64,000 bases of DNA. It comes from Stella humosa (lineage in GTDB: Bacteria; Pseudomonadota; Alphaproteobacteria; ATCC43930; Allostellaceae). The notes beneath the pieces are model-generated. The model made no database searches and was not told the DNA's origin. It worked only from the letters and a program-made list of their open reading frames with translations. Shown here one piece after another: positions 37,705 through 50,009 of the stretch. The stretch spans positions 1-64,000 of the forward strand of contig NZ_AP019700.1 of the NCBI RefSeq assembly GCF_006738645.1, written 5' to 3'. A program made the position numbers and the translations under genes. Position 1 is the stretch's first letter; each line of letters starts with the position of its first letter.

Positions 37705-38503
37705 CGTCGCAATCGCCCGCCGCCGCCGGTCGCGATTCCTGACCGACATCCTGCCCGTCATCCTGGTCCTGGGCAGCGTGGTGGCGATCTGGCAGGCGGT
37801 CGTGATGATCTTCCGCATCCCGCCCTTCCTGCTGCCCTCGCCGGTGGTGGTGGCGACGGAGTTCATGTCCTCGCCCGCCTTCTACCTGTCCAACACCGCC
37901 TTCACCCTGACGACGACGGTGACGGGCTTCCTCTTCGCGCTGGTGGTGGGGGTGGCGCTGGCGCTTCTCATCGTCTCTTCGCGGATCTTCGACCGGGTGC
38001 TGTTCACGCTGCTGTCGGCGCTGCACAGCGTGCCCAAGGTGGCGCTGGCGCCGCTGCTCGTCATCTATCTCGGCACCGGGATGACGCAGAAGGTGGTGAT
38101 CGCGGCGATGATCGCGGTCTTCACCATCGTCATCAACACCGTGGTCGGCCTGCGCTCGGTCGATCCAGAGGTGCTGAACATGGCCTATTCCAAGCGCGCG
38201 AGCCGCCTCACCATCCTGCTGAAGGTGCGCCTGCCCCAGGCCCTGCCGAACCTGTTCGGCGCCTTGAAGGCCGCCACCACCTTCACCCTGATCGGTGCCA
38301 TCGTCGGCGAGTTCGTCGCCGGCGAGCAGGGGCTGGGCTACGTCATCCTGACCGCCCAGGGCGCCTTCGACACGCCGCGCGCCTTCGTGGCCGTGGTCAT
38401 CCTGGGGATGGTCGGGACCTCGCTGTTCCACCTGCTGGCCTTCATCGAGCGCAAGGTCATCCCCTGGCACGTCTCCATCCGTTCCGAGCGGCGCGGCCGC
38501 TGA
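37697..38503 (+). CDS. NitT/TauT-type ABC transporter permease
   Basis: 268 residues, about six membrane segments, with the SsuC/TauC pattern: Arg-rich start (ARRRRSRF), PPFLLPSPVVVATEF, HSVPKVALAPLLVIYLGTGMTQK, and the EAA-type loop KRASRLTILLKVRLPQALPNLFGALK. It forms the homodimeric channel. Overlaps the ATPase gene by 8 bases. Confidence 0.92.
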   Translation: MASVAIARRRRSRFLTDILPVILVLGSVVAIWQAVVMIFRIPPFLLPSPVVVATEFMSSPAFYLSNTAFTLTTTVTGFLFALVVGVALALLIVSSRIFDRVLFTLLSALHSVPKVALAPLLVIYLGTGMTQKVVIAAMIAVFTIVINTVVGLRSVDPEVLNMAYSKRASRLTILLKVRLPQALPNLFGALKAATTFTLIGAIVGEFVAGEQGLGYVILTAQGAFDTPRAFVAVVILGMVGTSLFHLLAFIERKVIPWHVSIRSERRGR

Positions 38504-38529
38504 CATGAACCATCGAAAGGAATAGTGGG

Positions 38530-39564
38530 ATGCGGCATCTGGTGAAGCGCCTGGATCTGGTGAAGGGCCCGGGTCTGGTGCGTAGACTGGCGGCCGGCCT
38601 GGCGATCCTGTCGGCGGCATGCGTGGCGGCCGCCGGCGGGGCCGGCGCGCAGACCCTGTCCAAGGTCACCGTGCAGCTTGCCCTGGAGCCGGCCGGCACC
38701 ACGGCGGCCCTGTTCCTGGCCGAGGCCAAGGGCTGGAACCGCGAGGCCGGCTTCGAAGCCGACATCAAGGACGGCCGCGGCAGCATGGCCAGCATCCAGC
38801 TCGTCGCCGCCGGCCAGATGGACATCGGCACGGGCGGGCTCGGTGCCATGGCGGTCGCCAAGGGCAAGGGCGCGCCGCTGATCTCGATCGCCGGCCTGTC
38901 GCGCCGCACCGACCTCGGCGTGCTGGTCGATGCGAACGGCCCGATCCGCACCGTGGCCGACCTGCGCGGCAAGCGCGTGCTGCTGTTTGCCGCCAGCCCG
39001 TGGGTCCCCTTCCTCGACAGCTTCCTGAAGAATGGCGGGCTCACCCGCAACGACCTGACGATCGTCTTCCTGGATGCCGGCGCCTTCAACGCCGCCTACG
39101 CGGCCGGCCAGGCCGACGCGGTGATGAGCATCGGCCCCTACGTCCTGCCGGTCATCGGCGACCGCCGCCCGTCGCGCGTTATCGACGCTGCCGAATACGG
39201 GGTGTCCTCGCCCGGCACCGGGCTCTATGTCCGCGAGGAGATGGTGCAGAAGTCGCCCGAGCTGCTGGGCCGGTTCGTGAAGAACCAGATCCGCGCCTGG
39301 GACCACATCTTCGCCGGCAATGCCGACGAGGCGGTGGCCGCCATCATGAAGGCGCGGCCCAACGCCAAGCTCAATCCCGACATCCTGAAGGGCCAGATCG
39401 CGGCCTATCGCCCCTATTTCGACACGCCCAACACCAAGGGCAAGCCGATCGGCTGGCAGTCGGAGATCGACTGGAAGGAGACGATCCGCTCGGGCGAGGA
39501 AGCCGGCCTGCTGAAGCCGGGCTACAAGCCGGCGGACTTCTTCACCAACCGCTTCGTCGAATAG
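38530..39564 (+). CDS. NitT/TauT-type substrate-binding protein (NMT1/THI5-like)
   Basis: 344 residues with a signal peptide (LAAGLAILSAACVAAAGGAGAQ) after a polar N-terminus, then the NMT1-like fold: KVTVQLALEPAGTTAALFLAEAKGWNREAGFEADIKDGRGSMASIQLVAAGQMDIG (in pieces), LRGKRVLLFAASP, VGQADAVMSIGP-like region and DFFTNRFVE at the end. Family members bind sulfonates, nitrate, pyrimidine thiamin precursors or aromatic acids; ligand unknown. It is the last gene of the oxygenase-transporter operon, followed by a strong hairpin. Confidence 0.92.
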   Translation: MRHLVKRLDLVKGPGLVRRLAAGLAILSAACVAAAGGAGAQTLSKVTVQLALEPAGTTAALFLAEAKGWNREAGFEADIKDGRGSMASIQLVAAGQMDIGTGGLGAMAVAKGKGAPLISIAGLSRRTDLGVLVDANGPIRTVADLRGKRVLLFAASPWVPFLDSFLKNGGLTRNDLTIVFLDAGAFNAAYAAGQADAVMSIGPYVLPVIGDRRPSRVIDAAEYGVSSPGTGLYVREEMVQKSPELLGRFVKNQIRAWDHIFAGNADEAVAAIMKARPNAKLNPDILKGQIAAYRPYFDTPNTKGKPIGWQSEIDWKETIRSGEEAGLLKPGYKPADFFTNRFVE

Positions 39565-39571
39565 CGGGGGT

Positions 39572-39601
39572 CCCCCCGGAGCGCCAGGGCGCTCCGGGGG
39601 G
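39572..39601. terminator. Strong bidirectional hairpin between convergent genes
   Basis: CCCCCCGGAGCGC (39572-39584) and GCGCTCCGGGGGG (39589-39601) form a perfect 13-bp stem with a 4-base loop. It lies 7 bases from the stops of both convergent genes and could end both transcripts. No T-run. Confidence 0.65.
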
Positions 39602-39607
39602 CGCCGG

Positions 39608-41479
39608 TCACATGATGACGAAGTCGCCGGAGTTGTTGCCGGTCGGGCCTTCGTTCAGCTTGTCGAGCTGGCTGACGGCGGTGATGTTGTTGAAGACGGC
39701 GATCAGCTCCGCGCCCGCGGTGCTGGTCATGTCCTCGTCGAAATACATCTCCGCCTGGTTCGTGCTGGTATTGAAGAAGATGTAGAAGCCGGGCTTGTTG
39801 TTGTCGGCAGCACCTTCCGACAGGAACGTGTCGAACTGCGCCAGGTCGGAATAGCCCTGGCCCGTGGCGATCAGCAGGTTGTCGTTGGCCGTGCTGCCGA
39901 CGCCGGTCGTGCCTTTGTAGCCGTCAATCGCTGCCATGCCGCCGAAGTTGTTGCCGTTGAAGACCAGCAGGTCGACACCGCCGGTGAAGTCTTCCAGCGA
40001 ATCCACCGACTCGAACGGGCCGTCCATCATGAACTGGTCGGAGCCGGCACCGCCTTCCAGCTCGTCATCGCCATAACCGCCGACCAGGGTGTCGTCGAGC
40101 GCGCCGCCGATCAGGGTGTCGTTCTCCTGGCCGCCGAACAGCTCGTAGGTGCCGTTGGTCTCGCGCGAGGCATCAAGGTAGTCCTCGCCCTCGTTGCCGA
40201 ACACCACCATCGACTCGCCGGCCGCGACGTTGCCGTCGGCGAAGACGACGTTGTCCTCATCCTGGCTGAAGTTGACCGTCTCGAAGTTCTTCAACGACAG
40301 GTCGCGGAGCTGCTGGTCGGTCGTGCCGTTGAACGAGATCTCGTCGTCGCCGTCGCCGCCATCATTGGCGTCGGTGATGAAGAGGCCGCGCTCATAGGTG
40401 ACCGTGTCGTCGCCCTCGCCGCCCTCGACCGTCACGGCGGCATTGGGGAAGATCCCCTCCGAGCCGATGCCCGAGGTGTCGCCGACATAGATCGAATCGT
40501 CGCCGCCACCGCCCAGCAACTGCTTGTCGCCGACCGAGCCCTCGGCGATGCCGATGGTATCGTCGTCATCCCCGCCGTCGAACGTGTCGTCGCCGAAGTT
40601 CTGGCCGATGATGCTGTCATTGCCACCGTCGCCGAAGACCTGCACGTCGCCGGCATTGGCCTCCAGGTTGGCGATGTCGTTGTTCTCTCCCAGGTAGACG
40701 ATGTGATCGCCCGTGGTCGAGATGATGTTCACCAGGTCCTGCAGCTTATCCATGTAGATGAGCTTGTCGCCGGTGTCGCTGTCGCCGACCGTCACGGTGT
40801 CGTTGCCGTTGCCGGCGAAGATCGTGTCGTTGCCGACATCCGGGTCGATGACGTCGTTGCCGGCACCGCCGTACAGGATGTCGTTGCCGGCCCCGCCATA
40901 GATCTGGTCGTTGCCGAGGTCGCCCGCGACGTTGTCGTTGCCGGCCCCGCCCAGCAGCGTGTCGTTCTCCTGGCCGCCATAGACCGAATCGTTGCCCGCG
41001 CCGGCGACCACGAAATCGGCCCCGGTGTTGCCATAGACGCGGTCGTTGCCGTCACCGGTCGAGATCGTGTCGGCACCACCAAGGCCCCACACCTGCACCG
41101 ACTGCGTCGTGCCGGCCAGGATGGTCACGTCGTTGCCCGCGTCGTCCGTCAGCGTGTCGGTCAGCCGGTCGCCGACCCAGAGCTGGCCACCATTCGACAG
41201 CACGATATTGGCGCTGGCCGGCGTCGGATCGTCGCCGCCGATCTGGCGTGCCAGCATGTTGGGGATGTAGGCGTACCGAATCTCGCCCGCCGGCAGCGGC
41301 GCCCCGTTGATGTCCCGCGACTTGACGATCGCGATGTCGGTCCCGTTCTCGACGATGTCGAACTGCTGGGCCTGGAGGGCCGGATCGGAGATTTGCAGCA
41401 CGTCCGAGCGGAAGTCGAACGTCTGGCCGAGAATCTTGAGATCGAAATTCGACGATCCGTTCCAACTGAAGATTGCCAT
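39608..41479 (-). CDS. RTX/hemolysin-type calcium-binding repeat protein
   Basis: 623 residues, very acidic and Gly/Asn/Asp-rich, with no signal peptide. An N-terminal domain of about 120 residues (FDLKILGQTFDFRSDVLQI) of unknown function is followed by tandem GGxGxDxxx nonapeptides at about 132-228, dispersed copies around 275-330, and another block at about 452-488 (GGQENDTLIGGALDDTLVGG). The C-terminus ends in GDFVIM, an Asp followed by hydrophobic residues, as in type I secretion substrates. No type I secretion genes are nearby. AAGGAAG precedes the ATG at 41479. It could be a surface or S-layer-like, adhesin or matrix protein. Confidence 0.88.
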   Translation of the reverse strand: MAIFSWNGSSNFDLKILGQTFDFRSDVLQISDPALQAQQFDIVENGTDIAIVKSRDINGAPLPAGEIRYAYIPNMLARQIGGDDPTPASANIVLSNGGQLWVGDRLTDTLTDDAGNDVTILAGTTQSVQVWGLGGADTISTGDGNDRVYGNTGADFVVAGAGNDSVYGGQENDTLLGGAGNDNVAGDLGNDQIYGGAGNDILYGGAGNDVIDPDVGNDTIFAGNGNDTVTVGDSDTGDKLIYMDKLQDLVNIISTTGDHIVYLGENNDIANLEANAGDVQVFGDGGNDSIIGQNFGDDTFDGGDDDDTIGIAEGSVGDKQLLGGGGDDSIYVGDTSGIGSEGIFPNAAVTVEGGEGDDTVTYERGLFITDANDGGDGDDEISFNGTTDQQLRDLSLKNFETVNFSQDEDNVVFADGNVAAGESMVVFGNEGEDYLDASRETNGTYELFGGQENDTLIGGALDDTLVGGYGDDELEGGAGSDQFMMDGPFESVDSLEDFTGGVDLLVFNGNNFGGMAAIDGYKGTTGVGSTANDNLLIATGQGYSDLAQFDTFLSEGAADNNKPGFYIFFNTSTNQAEMYFDEDMTSTAGAELIAVFNNITAVSQLDKLNEGPTGNNSGDFVIM

Positions 41480-41767
41480 GGGAACTTCCTTATCTACTTC
41501 CTGCGCTGAGCTGCGAGCCAGCCGCCGTCGCCGCGCGCTCGAACCGGCCATCTCTCGCTTGTCGCGGCGGGACGGCTCGGCGGTGGGATGGACTAGGCCC
41601 ACCCGGACGGGCTCATGGGGCGAACCGCCCCGGGCGCCATTGGTTCCCGCCGTCATACCTAAATTCAGTGTAACGTTCGGAACGGGTTCTGTGGCGAATC
41701 GGCTCCGCGGCAATCGGCTTTCGGCTACAATGGGCGCCATTCGGCAACCCATCGGAGCCAGCGCCAG

Positions 41768-42733
<966 letters not shown>

Positions 42734-42750
42734 GCCCGGAACGCAGCGGC

Positions 42751-43185
42751 ATGTCCGGCATCGAGTTCTGGCACTGGCTCAGCCTGGGGGCGATCCTGGC
42801 CGTCGTCGAGATGGTGGCGCCCGGGGTCTATTTCCTCTGGCTCGGCATCGCCGCCCTGCTGGTGGGCGGCGTCGCCTGGCTGTGGCCCGACCTGCACTGG
42901 CAGTACCAGGTGCTGCTGTTCGCGCTCTTCGCCATCGCCGACGTCACCCTGTCGCGGCGCTGGATGCGGGCGCGCCCGGCCGTCACCGACCAGCCGCACC
43001 TGAACCGCCGGGGCGAGCAGTATGTCGGCCGGCTGCTGACGCTGGACCAGCCGATCGTCGACGGGGTCGGCCGCGCCCATGTCGAGGACACCATGTGGCG
43101 GGTGAGCGGCCCCGACCTGCCGGCCGGCCAGCGCATCCGCGTGGTCGGCGTGGATGGCGCCACCTTGCGGGTCGAAGCCGCCTGA
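42751..43185 (+). CDS. NfeD family membrane protein
   Basis: 144 residues: two to three N-terminal membrane segments (LGAILAVVEMVAPGVYFLWLGIAALLVGGVAWLW) and a C-terminal OB-fold NfeD domain (YVGRLLTLDQPIVDGVGRAHVEDTMWRVSGPDLPAG in pieces). Partner of the upstream SPFH protein; a classic two-gene operon for membrane organisation. Confidence 0.92.
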   Translation: MSGIEFWHWLSLGAILAVVEMVAPGVYFLWLGIAALLVGGVAWLWPDLHWQYQVLLFALFAIADVTLSRRWMRARPAVTDQPHLNRRGEQYVGRLLTLDQPIVDGVGRAHVEDTMWRVSGPDLPAGQRIRVVGVDGATLRVEAA

Positions 43186-43200
43186 CCGGCGGCGCCGACG

Positions 43201-44406
43201 ATGGCCAGGGACCGTTTCTCCGCCGCCGAGGCGCGGCGCATCGCGCTGGCTGCCCAGGGCTTCGCCGAGGCGCGGCCGACCGGGCCGGTCGACGCGCGCC
43301 ATGTCCGCCGGGTGCTGGACCGGGTCGGGCTCTTGCAGATCGATTCGGTCAACGTCCTGGTGCGGTCCCACTACCTGCCGCTGCACGCCCGGCTGGGCCA
43401 GTATCCGACCGCACTGCTCGACCGCCTGGCCTATGACCGGCGTCGCAGCCTCTTCGAATATTGGGGCCACGAGGCCTCGCTGCTGCCGCTGGAACTGCAT
43501 CCGCTGATGCGCTGGCGGATGAATGGCGCGCGCGAGGGCAGGGGCCTCTACAGCGGCCTGGCGCGCTTCGGCGCCGAGCGCGGCGACTATATCGCCCGGG
43601 TCCTGGACGAGGTGACCGACCGCGGCGCGCTCGGCGCCGGCGACCTGTCGGACGGCAGCCGCGGCGAAGGCGGCTGGTGGGGCTGGAGCGACGGCAAGTC
43701 CGCGCTGGAGTACCTGTTCTGGACCGGCCAGGTGACGACCGCCACCCGCCGCAACTTCGAGCGCATCTACGACCTGCCCGAACGCGTGCTGCCGGCGGCC
43801 GTGCTGGCGGCCGCGGCGCCGGCCGAGGACGAGGCCCAGCGCCGGCTGCTGCGCATTGCCGCGCGCGCGCTCGGTATCGCCACCTATCGTGACCTGCGCG
43901 ACTATTTCCGCCTGCCGGTGGAGGGCAGCAAGCAGCGCCTGGCCGAACTGGTGGAGGCAGGCGACCTGCGCCCGGTCGCGGTCGAAGGCTGGGACCAGAC
44001 CGCCTATCTGCACGCCGAGGCGCGCCTGCCCCGGCGGATCGCGGCCGCGGTCCTGCTGTCGCCCTTCGATTCGCTGATCTGGGAGCGCGACCGGACGGAG
44101 CGGCTGTTCGGCTTCCACTACCGCATCGCCCTCTACACGCCGGCCGCCAAGCGCACGCATGGCTATTACGTCCTGCCGTTCCTGCTGGGCGACCGGCTGG
44201 TCGGGCGCATCGACCTGAAGTCCGATCGCGCCGCCGGCCGGCTGCTGGTGCTGGCTGCCCATGGCGAGCCCGGGGTCGATCCGGCGGCGGTGGCGCCGGC
44301 GCTCCATATGGAGCTTGCCGGGCTCGCCCGCTGGCTGGGGCTGGACGGGCTGACGATCACGGCGCGCGGCGACCTTGCCCCGGCGCTCATCCGCATGGCG
44401 GGGTAG
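43201..44406 (+). CDS. Winged-helix DNA glycosylase, YcaQ/AlkX-like crosslink repair family
   Basis: 401 residues. Family signatures: ARRIALAAQGF, LLQIDSVNVLVRSHYLPLHARLG, LFEYWGHEASLLP, and the C-terminal LLSPFDSLIWERDRTERLFGFHYRIALYTPAAKRTHGYYVLPFLLGDRLVGRIDLK (in pieces). Members with the QxD-type motif unhook DNA interstrand crosslinks; here the equivalent spot reads LLQIDSVN, the typical IDS-containing sequence. Starts 15 bases after nfeD and 4 bases before the VOC gene, so these may share a transcript. Confidence 0.9.
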   Translation: MARDRFSAAEARRIALAAQGFAEARPTGPVDARHVRRVLDRVGLLQIDSVNVLVRSHYLPLHARLGQYPTALLDRLAYDRRRSLFEYWGHEASLLPLELHPLMRWRMNGAREGRGLYSGLARFGAERGDYIARVLDEVTDRGALGAGDLSDGSRGEGGWWGWSDGKSALEYLFWTGQVTTATRRNFERIYDLPERVLPAAVLAAAAPAEDEAQRRLLRIAARALGIATYRDLRDYFRLPVEGSKQRLAELVEAGDLRPVAVEGWDQTAYLHAEARLPRRIAAAVLLSPFDSLIWERDRTERLFGFHYRIALYTPAAKRTHGYYVLPFLLGDRLVGRIDLKSDRAAGRLLVLAAHGEPGVDPAAVAPALHMELAGLARWLGLDGLTITARGDLAPALIRMAG

Positions 44407-44410
44407 GCCG

Positions 44411-44848
44411 ATGGGCAACGCGCTGGTGCCGGAACTCTATTGCACCGACATCGACCGCAGCCTGGCCTTCTATACGGGCGTGCTGGGCTTCCACGTCCGC
44501 TACGCCCGGCCCGAGGAGGGCTTTGCCTATCTCGAGCGCGAGGGGGCCGAACTGATGCTCGACCGGCTGGCCTCGGGGCCGGCGGTCGCGGGCAGCCGGA
44601 CGTGGCTGGCGGGGCCGATCGCCCACCCGTTCGGCCGCGGCATCAACCTGCAGATCCGGGTGGCCGACGTCGACGGGCTGCACCGGGCCGCCCGCGCCGC
44701 CGGGACCACGATCTTCCTGGAGATGGAGGAGAAGTGGTATCGCGCGGGGACGCACGAGGTCGGCAACCGGCAGTTCATCCTGCTCGACCCGGACGGCTAC
44801 CTGCTGCGCTTCTACCAGGACCTGGGGCGGCGGCCCCTGGTCGCCTAG
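44411..44848 (+). CDS. VOC family protein (glyoxalase/bleomycin-resistance fold)
   Basis: 145 residues with paired beta-alpha-beta-beta-beta modules: VPELYCTDIDRSLAFYTGVLGFHVRY at the start, then NLQIRVADVDGLHRAARAAG, GNRQFILLDPDGYLLRFYQDLG at the end. A metal-binding enzyme or antibiotic-binding protein; substrate not deducible. ATG at 44411 is preferred; the frame's extension lies inside the glycosylase gene. Confidence 0.88.
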   Translation: MGNALVPELYCTDIDRSLAFYTGVLGFHVRYARPEEGFAYLEREGAELMLDRLASGPAVAGSRTWLAGPIAHPFGRGINLQIRVADVDGLHRAARAAGTTIFLEMEEKWYRAGTHEVGNRQFILLDPDGYLLRFYQDLGRRPLVA

Positions 44849-45583
44849 CTAGCTCGTCGGCGGGCGGATCATCGCCGCACCCAGGATCGGGCCATGCTCC
44901 TTGGCCTGGACGATGATGACAGCACCCCGGCCGGCCGTCAGCGCGTCGGAGGTATAGGCCAGCCGCTGCGCGGCACCCGACCACTCGCCGATCGGCACCA
45001 TCGAATGCACGACATGGGCGTTCACCATCGCGCGCCCGCTGTTCTCGCCGCGCTCGACGACGGTCTTGTGGGTGCGGGCGAAGACCGCCAGCCACACCGT
45101 CGCCGGGCCGGCGCCGGCCCGCTCCGGCAGCACGGCCGTCACGGTGCTGCCGTCCTGCAACAGCTCGACCGGCAGGTGCGGCTTGGTCGCCGCCTCGCGG
45201 ATCATCCGCTCGACCGTCTCGCGCTCGGTGCCGACCGCCTGGGCCCGGCCGTCGATCACCATCTGCGGGGTATAGACGTAGCGCAGGCCCATGGCGGCCT
45301 TGTAGCCGCGCTGGCGGGCCGAGCTCTCGACCCGGCTGAACGGGTCGGTCCAGCCCATGTAGTTCCAGTAGTCGACATGGAAGGAGAGGGCGATCACGTC
45401 GCCGCGGCCGGCCAGTTCGGCCAGGAACTTGTCCGCCGCCGGGCAAGACGAGCAGCCCTGCGAGGTGAACAGCTCGACGACGACGGGGCCACGCTCGCCG
45501 GCCTGGCCGGCAAGCGGCACACCACCGACGGCGACGGCGGCAGTGGCGGCGATCGAACGGAGGAAGTGGCGGCGGGTGACCAT
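44849..45583 (-). CDS. DUF1223 exported thioredoxin-like protein
   Basis: 244 residues. A twin-arginine-like signal (VTRRHFLRSIAATAAVAVGG) and a thioredoxin-fold core with redox motif CSSC (Cys44, Cys47 in LFTSQGCSSCPAADKFL). Later family features are SFHVDYWNYMGWTDPFS and YTPQMVIDGR. DUF1223 proteins are predicted secreted oxidoreductases without a settled function. Start at 45583 gives the signal; a GTG three codons earlier is possible. The gene abuts the VOC gene tail to tail with no spacing. Confidence 0.88.
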   Translation of the reverse strand: MVTRRHFLRSIAATAAVAVGGVPLAGQAGERGPVVVELFTSQGCSSCPAADKFLAELAGRGDVIALSFHVDYWNYMGWTDPFSRVESSARQRGYKAAMGLRYVYTPQMVIDGRAQAVGTERETVERMIREAATKPHLPVELLQDGSTVTAVLPERAGAGPATVWLAVFARTHKTVVERGENSGRAMVNAHVVHSMVPIGEWSGAAQRLAYTSDALTAGRGAVIIVQAKEHGPILGAAMIRPPTS

Positions 45584-45672
45584 GGAAGGCACCTTACGCC
45601 GGTCTGGCCCGGCTAGGAATTCAACCCGCCATCACGTCCGCGTGACGGTTTCGTGCGCGGGTTGTGGTCGAC

Positions 45673-45708
45673 GGCCAGCCCCCGGACCGGACGATCCGGG
45701 GGCTGGCC
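45673..45708 (-). terminator. Strong hairpin after aconitase
   Basis: GGCCAGCCCCCGGA (45673-45686) and TCCGGGGGCTGGCC (45695-45708): perfect 14-bp stem, 8-base loop, starting 6 bases beyond the acnA stop on the minus strand. Confidence 0.7.
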
Positions 45709-45714
45709 GAACGA

Positions 45715-48408
<2,694 letters not shown>

Positions 48409-48568
48409 GGGTATTCTCCTCGCGGAACGGATGGCAGGGGCGGCCGCGTGAGGGGGAGGGCGCGGCGGCGCCTATAGATATCCATCCGATGCGGGAAGTC
48501 CAGTGCGGGACGTCCGGCTGGACGGGCGCAGACCGGCCATGCATGCCGGCCTGCGCCCGGAACCGGGG

Positions 48569-48880
48569 CTAGTAGCCGTTCCAGTCACGCTTTTCGCGAT
48601 TGATCCGCTGGCCCTGGCGGTTCTGCATGTCGCGGATGCGCTGGCGCTCACCCCGGCTGACATAGCCATCGGCCTTGGCCCGGCGCTCCACGCGGTTCAC
48701 CCGGCGCTGGCCCTGGTCAAGCTTCCAGGCTTCCTGGGCCGACAGCGTGCCCGAGCGATAGCCTTGCTCGATTCGCTGGCTCTGGATCGCCTGACGGCGG
48801 TCGATGCCGGGGGTGCCGGACTGGGCGAAAGCCGGCAGGGCGACGGCCGAAAGCAGGATGGCTGCAAAGACGGAACGCAT
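48569..48880 (-). CDS. Small exported hypothetical protein
   Basis: 103 residues: signal peptide (MRSVFAAILLSAVALPAFA), then a highly charged Arg/Gln-rich mature part with two helical modules, SGTLSAQEAWKLDQGQRRVNRVERRAKADGYVSRGERQRI (in pieces), and a tail RDMQNRQGQRINREKRDW. Similar small periplasmic proteins of unknown function are common in proteobacteria. Ribosome site AAAGGA precedes the ATG. No specific role is supported. Confidence 0.75.
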   Translation of the reverse strand: MRSVFAAILLSAVALPAFAQSGTPGIDRRQAIQSQRIEQGYRSGTLSAQEAWKLDQGQRRVNRVERRAKADGYVSRGERQRIRDMQNRQGQRINREKRDWNGY

Positions 48881-48964
48881 GTGCGGGTCCTTTCGGGAAA
48901 TGGGTGGGCCTTGCGGCCTCAGCCATTGAAACCGTCCAGCCCGCCGATCCGTTCCCGGCTCTGG

Positions 48965-50005
48965 CTATCCCGCGGAATAGACGAGTACCCCGTCCTCGCG
49001 CCGGTCGCGCCGGATGCGGCCGCGCTGGTGCAGGTAGGCCAGGTGGGCGATGGCCTCGCCGATGGCAAAGCCCAGTTGGTGCAGGTCGAGCTTGCGGCGG
49101 AACAGCACCGGCAGGATGTCGGCCGCCGTGCGCGGCTGGTCGAGCGCGCCCAGCACGTCGGCCAAGCGGTCGTCATGGTGGTCCTTCAGCGCCTGGACCC
49201 GCGAATGCAGCCCGTGGAAGGGCAGGCGGTGGGACGGCAGCACCAGCGTGTCGGCCGGCAGGTCGAAGAACTGTTCCAGGCAGTCCAGATACTCGCCCAG
49301 CGGGTCGGCCTCGGGCTGGGACGGCCAGACGCTGACGTTGGGGGTGATCTTGGGCAGTACGATGTCGCCCGAGATCAGCACGCCGGCGCTGGGGGAATGC
49401 AGGCAGGCATGCTCGGGCGCGTGCCCGCGGCCGATCAGCACGTCCCAGTCATGGGCGCCGATGCGGATGCGCTCGCCCGCCTGGATGCGGCGGAAGACCG
49501 ACGGCACCGGCGCCACCCGGTTGCGATAGGGCTCGCCGCGGTCGGCGAACTGCTCCAGCCAGTCCTGCCCCAGCCCGTGCATGCGATAGAATTCGACCCG
49601 GCTGCCGTGGACATGGTTGCGCTCGTCGATCGACAGCGCCTGGGCCATCAGCCATTCGGTCTGGCTCATCCACAGTTCGGCGCCCAGCTCCTCGCACAGC
49701 CAGCCCGCCAGCCCGACATGGTCGGGGTGGAAATGGGTGACGATGACGCGTTTCACCCCGCGCGGCCCCTTCAGAGCCTTGGCGTCGAAATGCCGGCCCC
49801 AAAGCTCCTTGGTCTCGTCGCGAGCGATGCCGCAATCGACGATGGTCCAGCCGTCGCCATCCTCCAGCAGCCACAGGTTGATGTGGTCGAGCGCGAACGG
49901 CAGCGGCATGCGCAGCCAGTGGATGCCGGGGGCGACCTCGATCGTGGTGCCCCCCGCCGGTGCTTCGTCATGCGGGAAGATCAGGGGGGCGGAGTCGGGC
50001 GCCAT
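48965..50005 (-). CDS. Metallo-beta-lactamase-fold hydrolase
   Basis: 346 residues with the metal motif HFHPDHVG (His91, His93, Asp95, His96), further ligands in GRGHAPEHAC and ISGDIVLP, and a C-terminal helical domain (HHDDRLADVLGALDQPRTAADILPVLFRRKLD in pieces). It resembles the glyoxalase-II/LACTB2-type MBL hydrolases. It starts four bases after the stop of the upstream alpha/beta hydrolase, so the two hydrolases form an operon; substrate unknown. Confidence 0.9.
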   Translation of the reverse strand: MAPDSAPLIFPHDEAPAGGTTIEVAPGIHWLRMPLPFALDHINLWLLEDGDGWTIVDCGIARDETKELWGRHFDAKALKGPRGVKRVIVTHFHPDHVGLAGWLCEELGAELWMSQTEWLMAQALSIDERNHVHGSRVEFYRMHGLGQDWLEQFADRGEPYRNRVAPVPSVFRRIQAGERIRIGAHDWDVLIGRGHAPEHACLHSPSAGVLISGDIVLPKITPNVSVWPSQPEADPLGEYLDCLEQFFDLPADTLVLPSHRLPFHGLHSRVQALKDHHDDRLADVLGALDQPRTAADILPVLFRRKLDLHQLGFAIGEAIAHLAYLHQRGRIRRDRREDGVLVYSAG

Positions 50006-50009
50006 CGGG

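Noticed and set aside
40800-41100. CRISPR-like periodic repeats
   Set aside because: The periodicity comes from codons of the RTX nonapeptides; no constant repeat with unique spacers.
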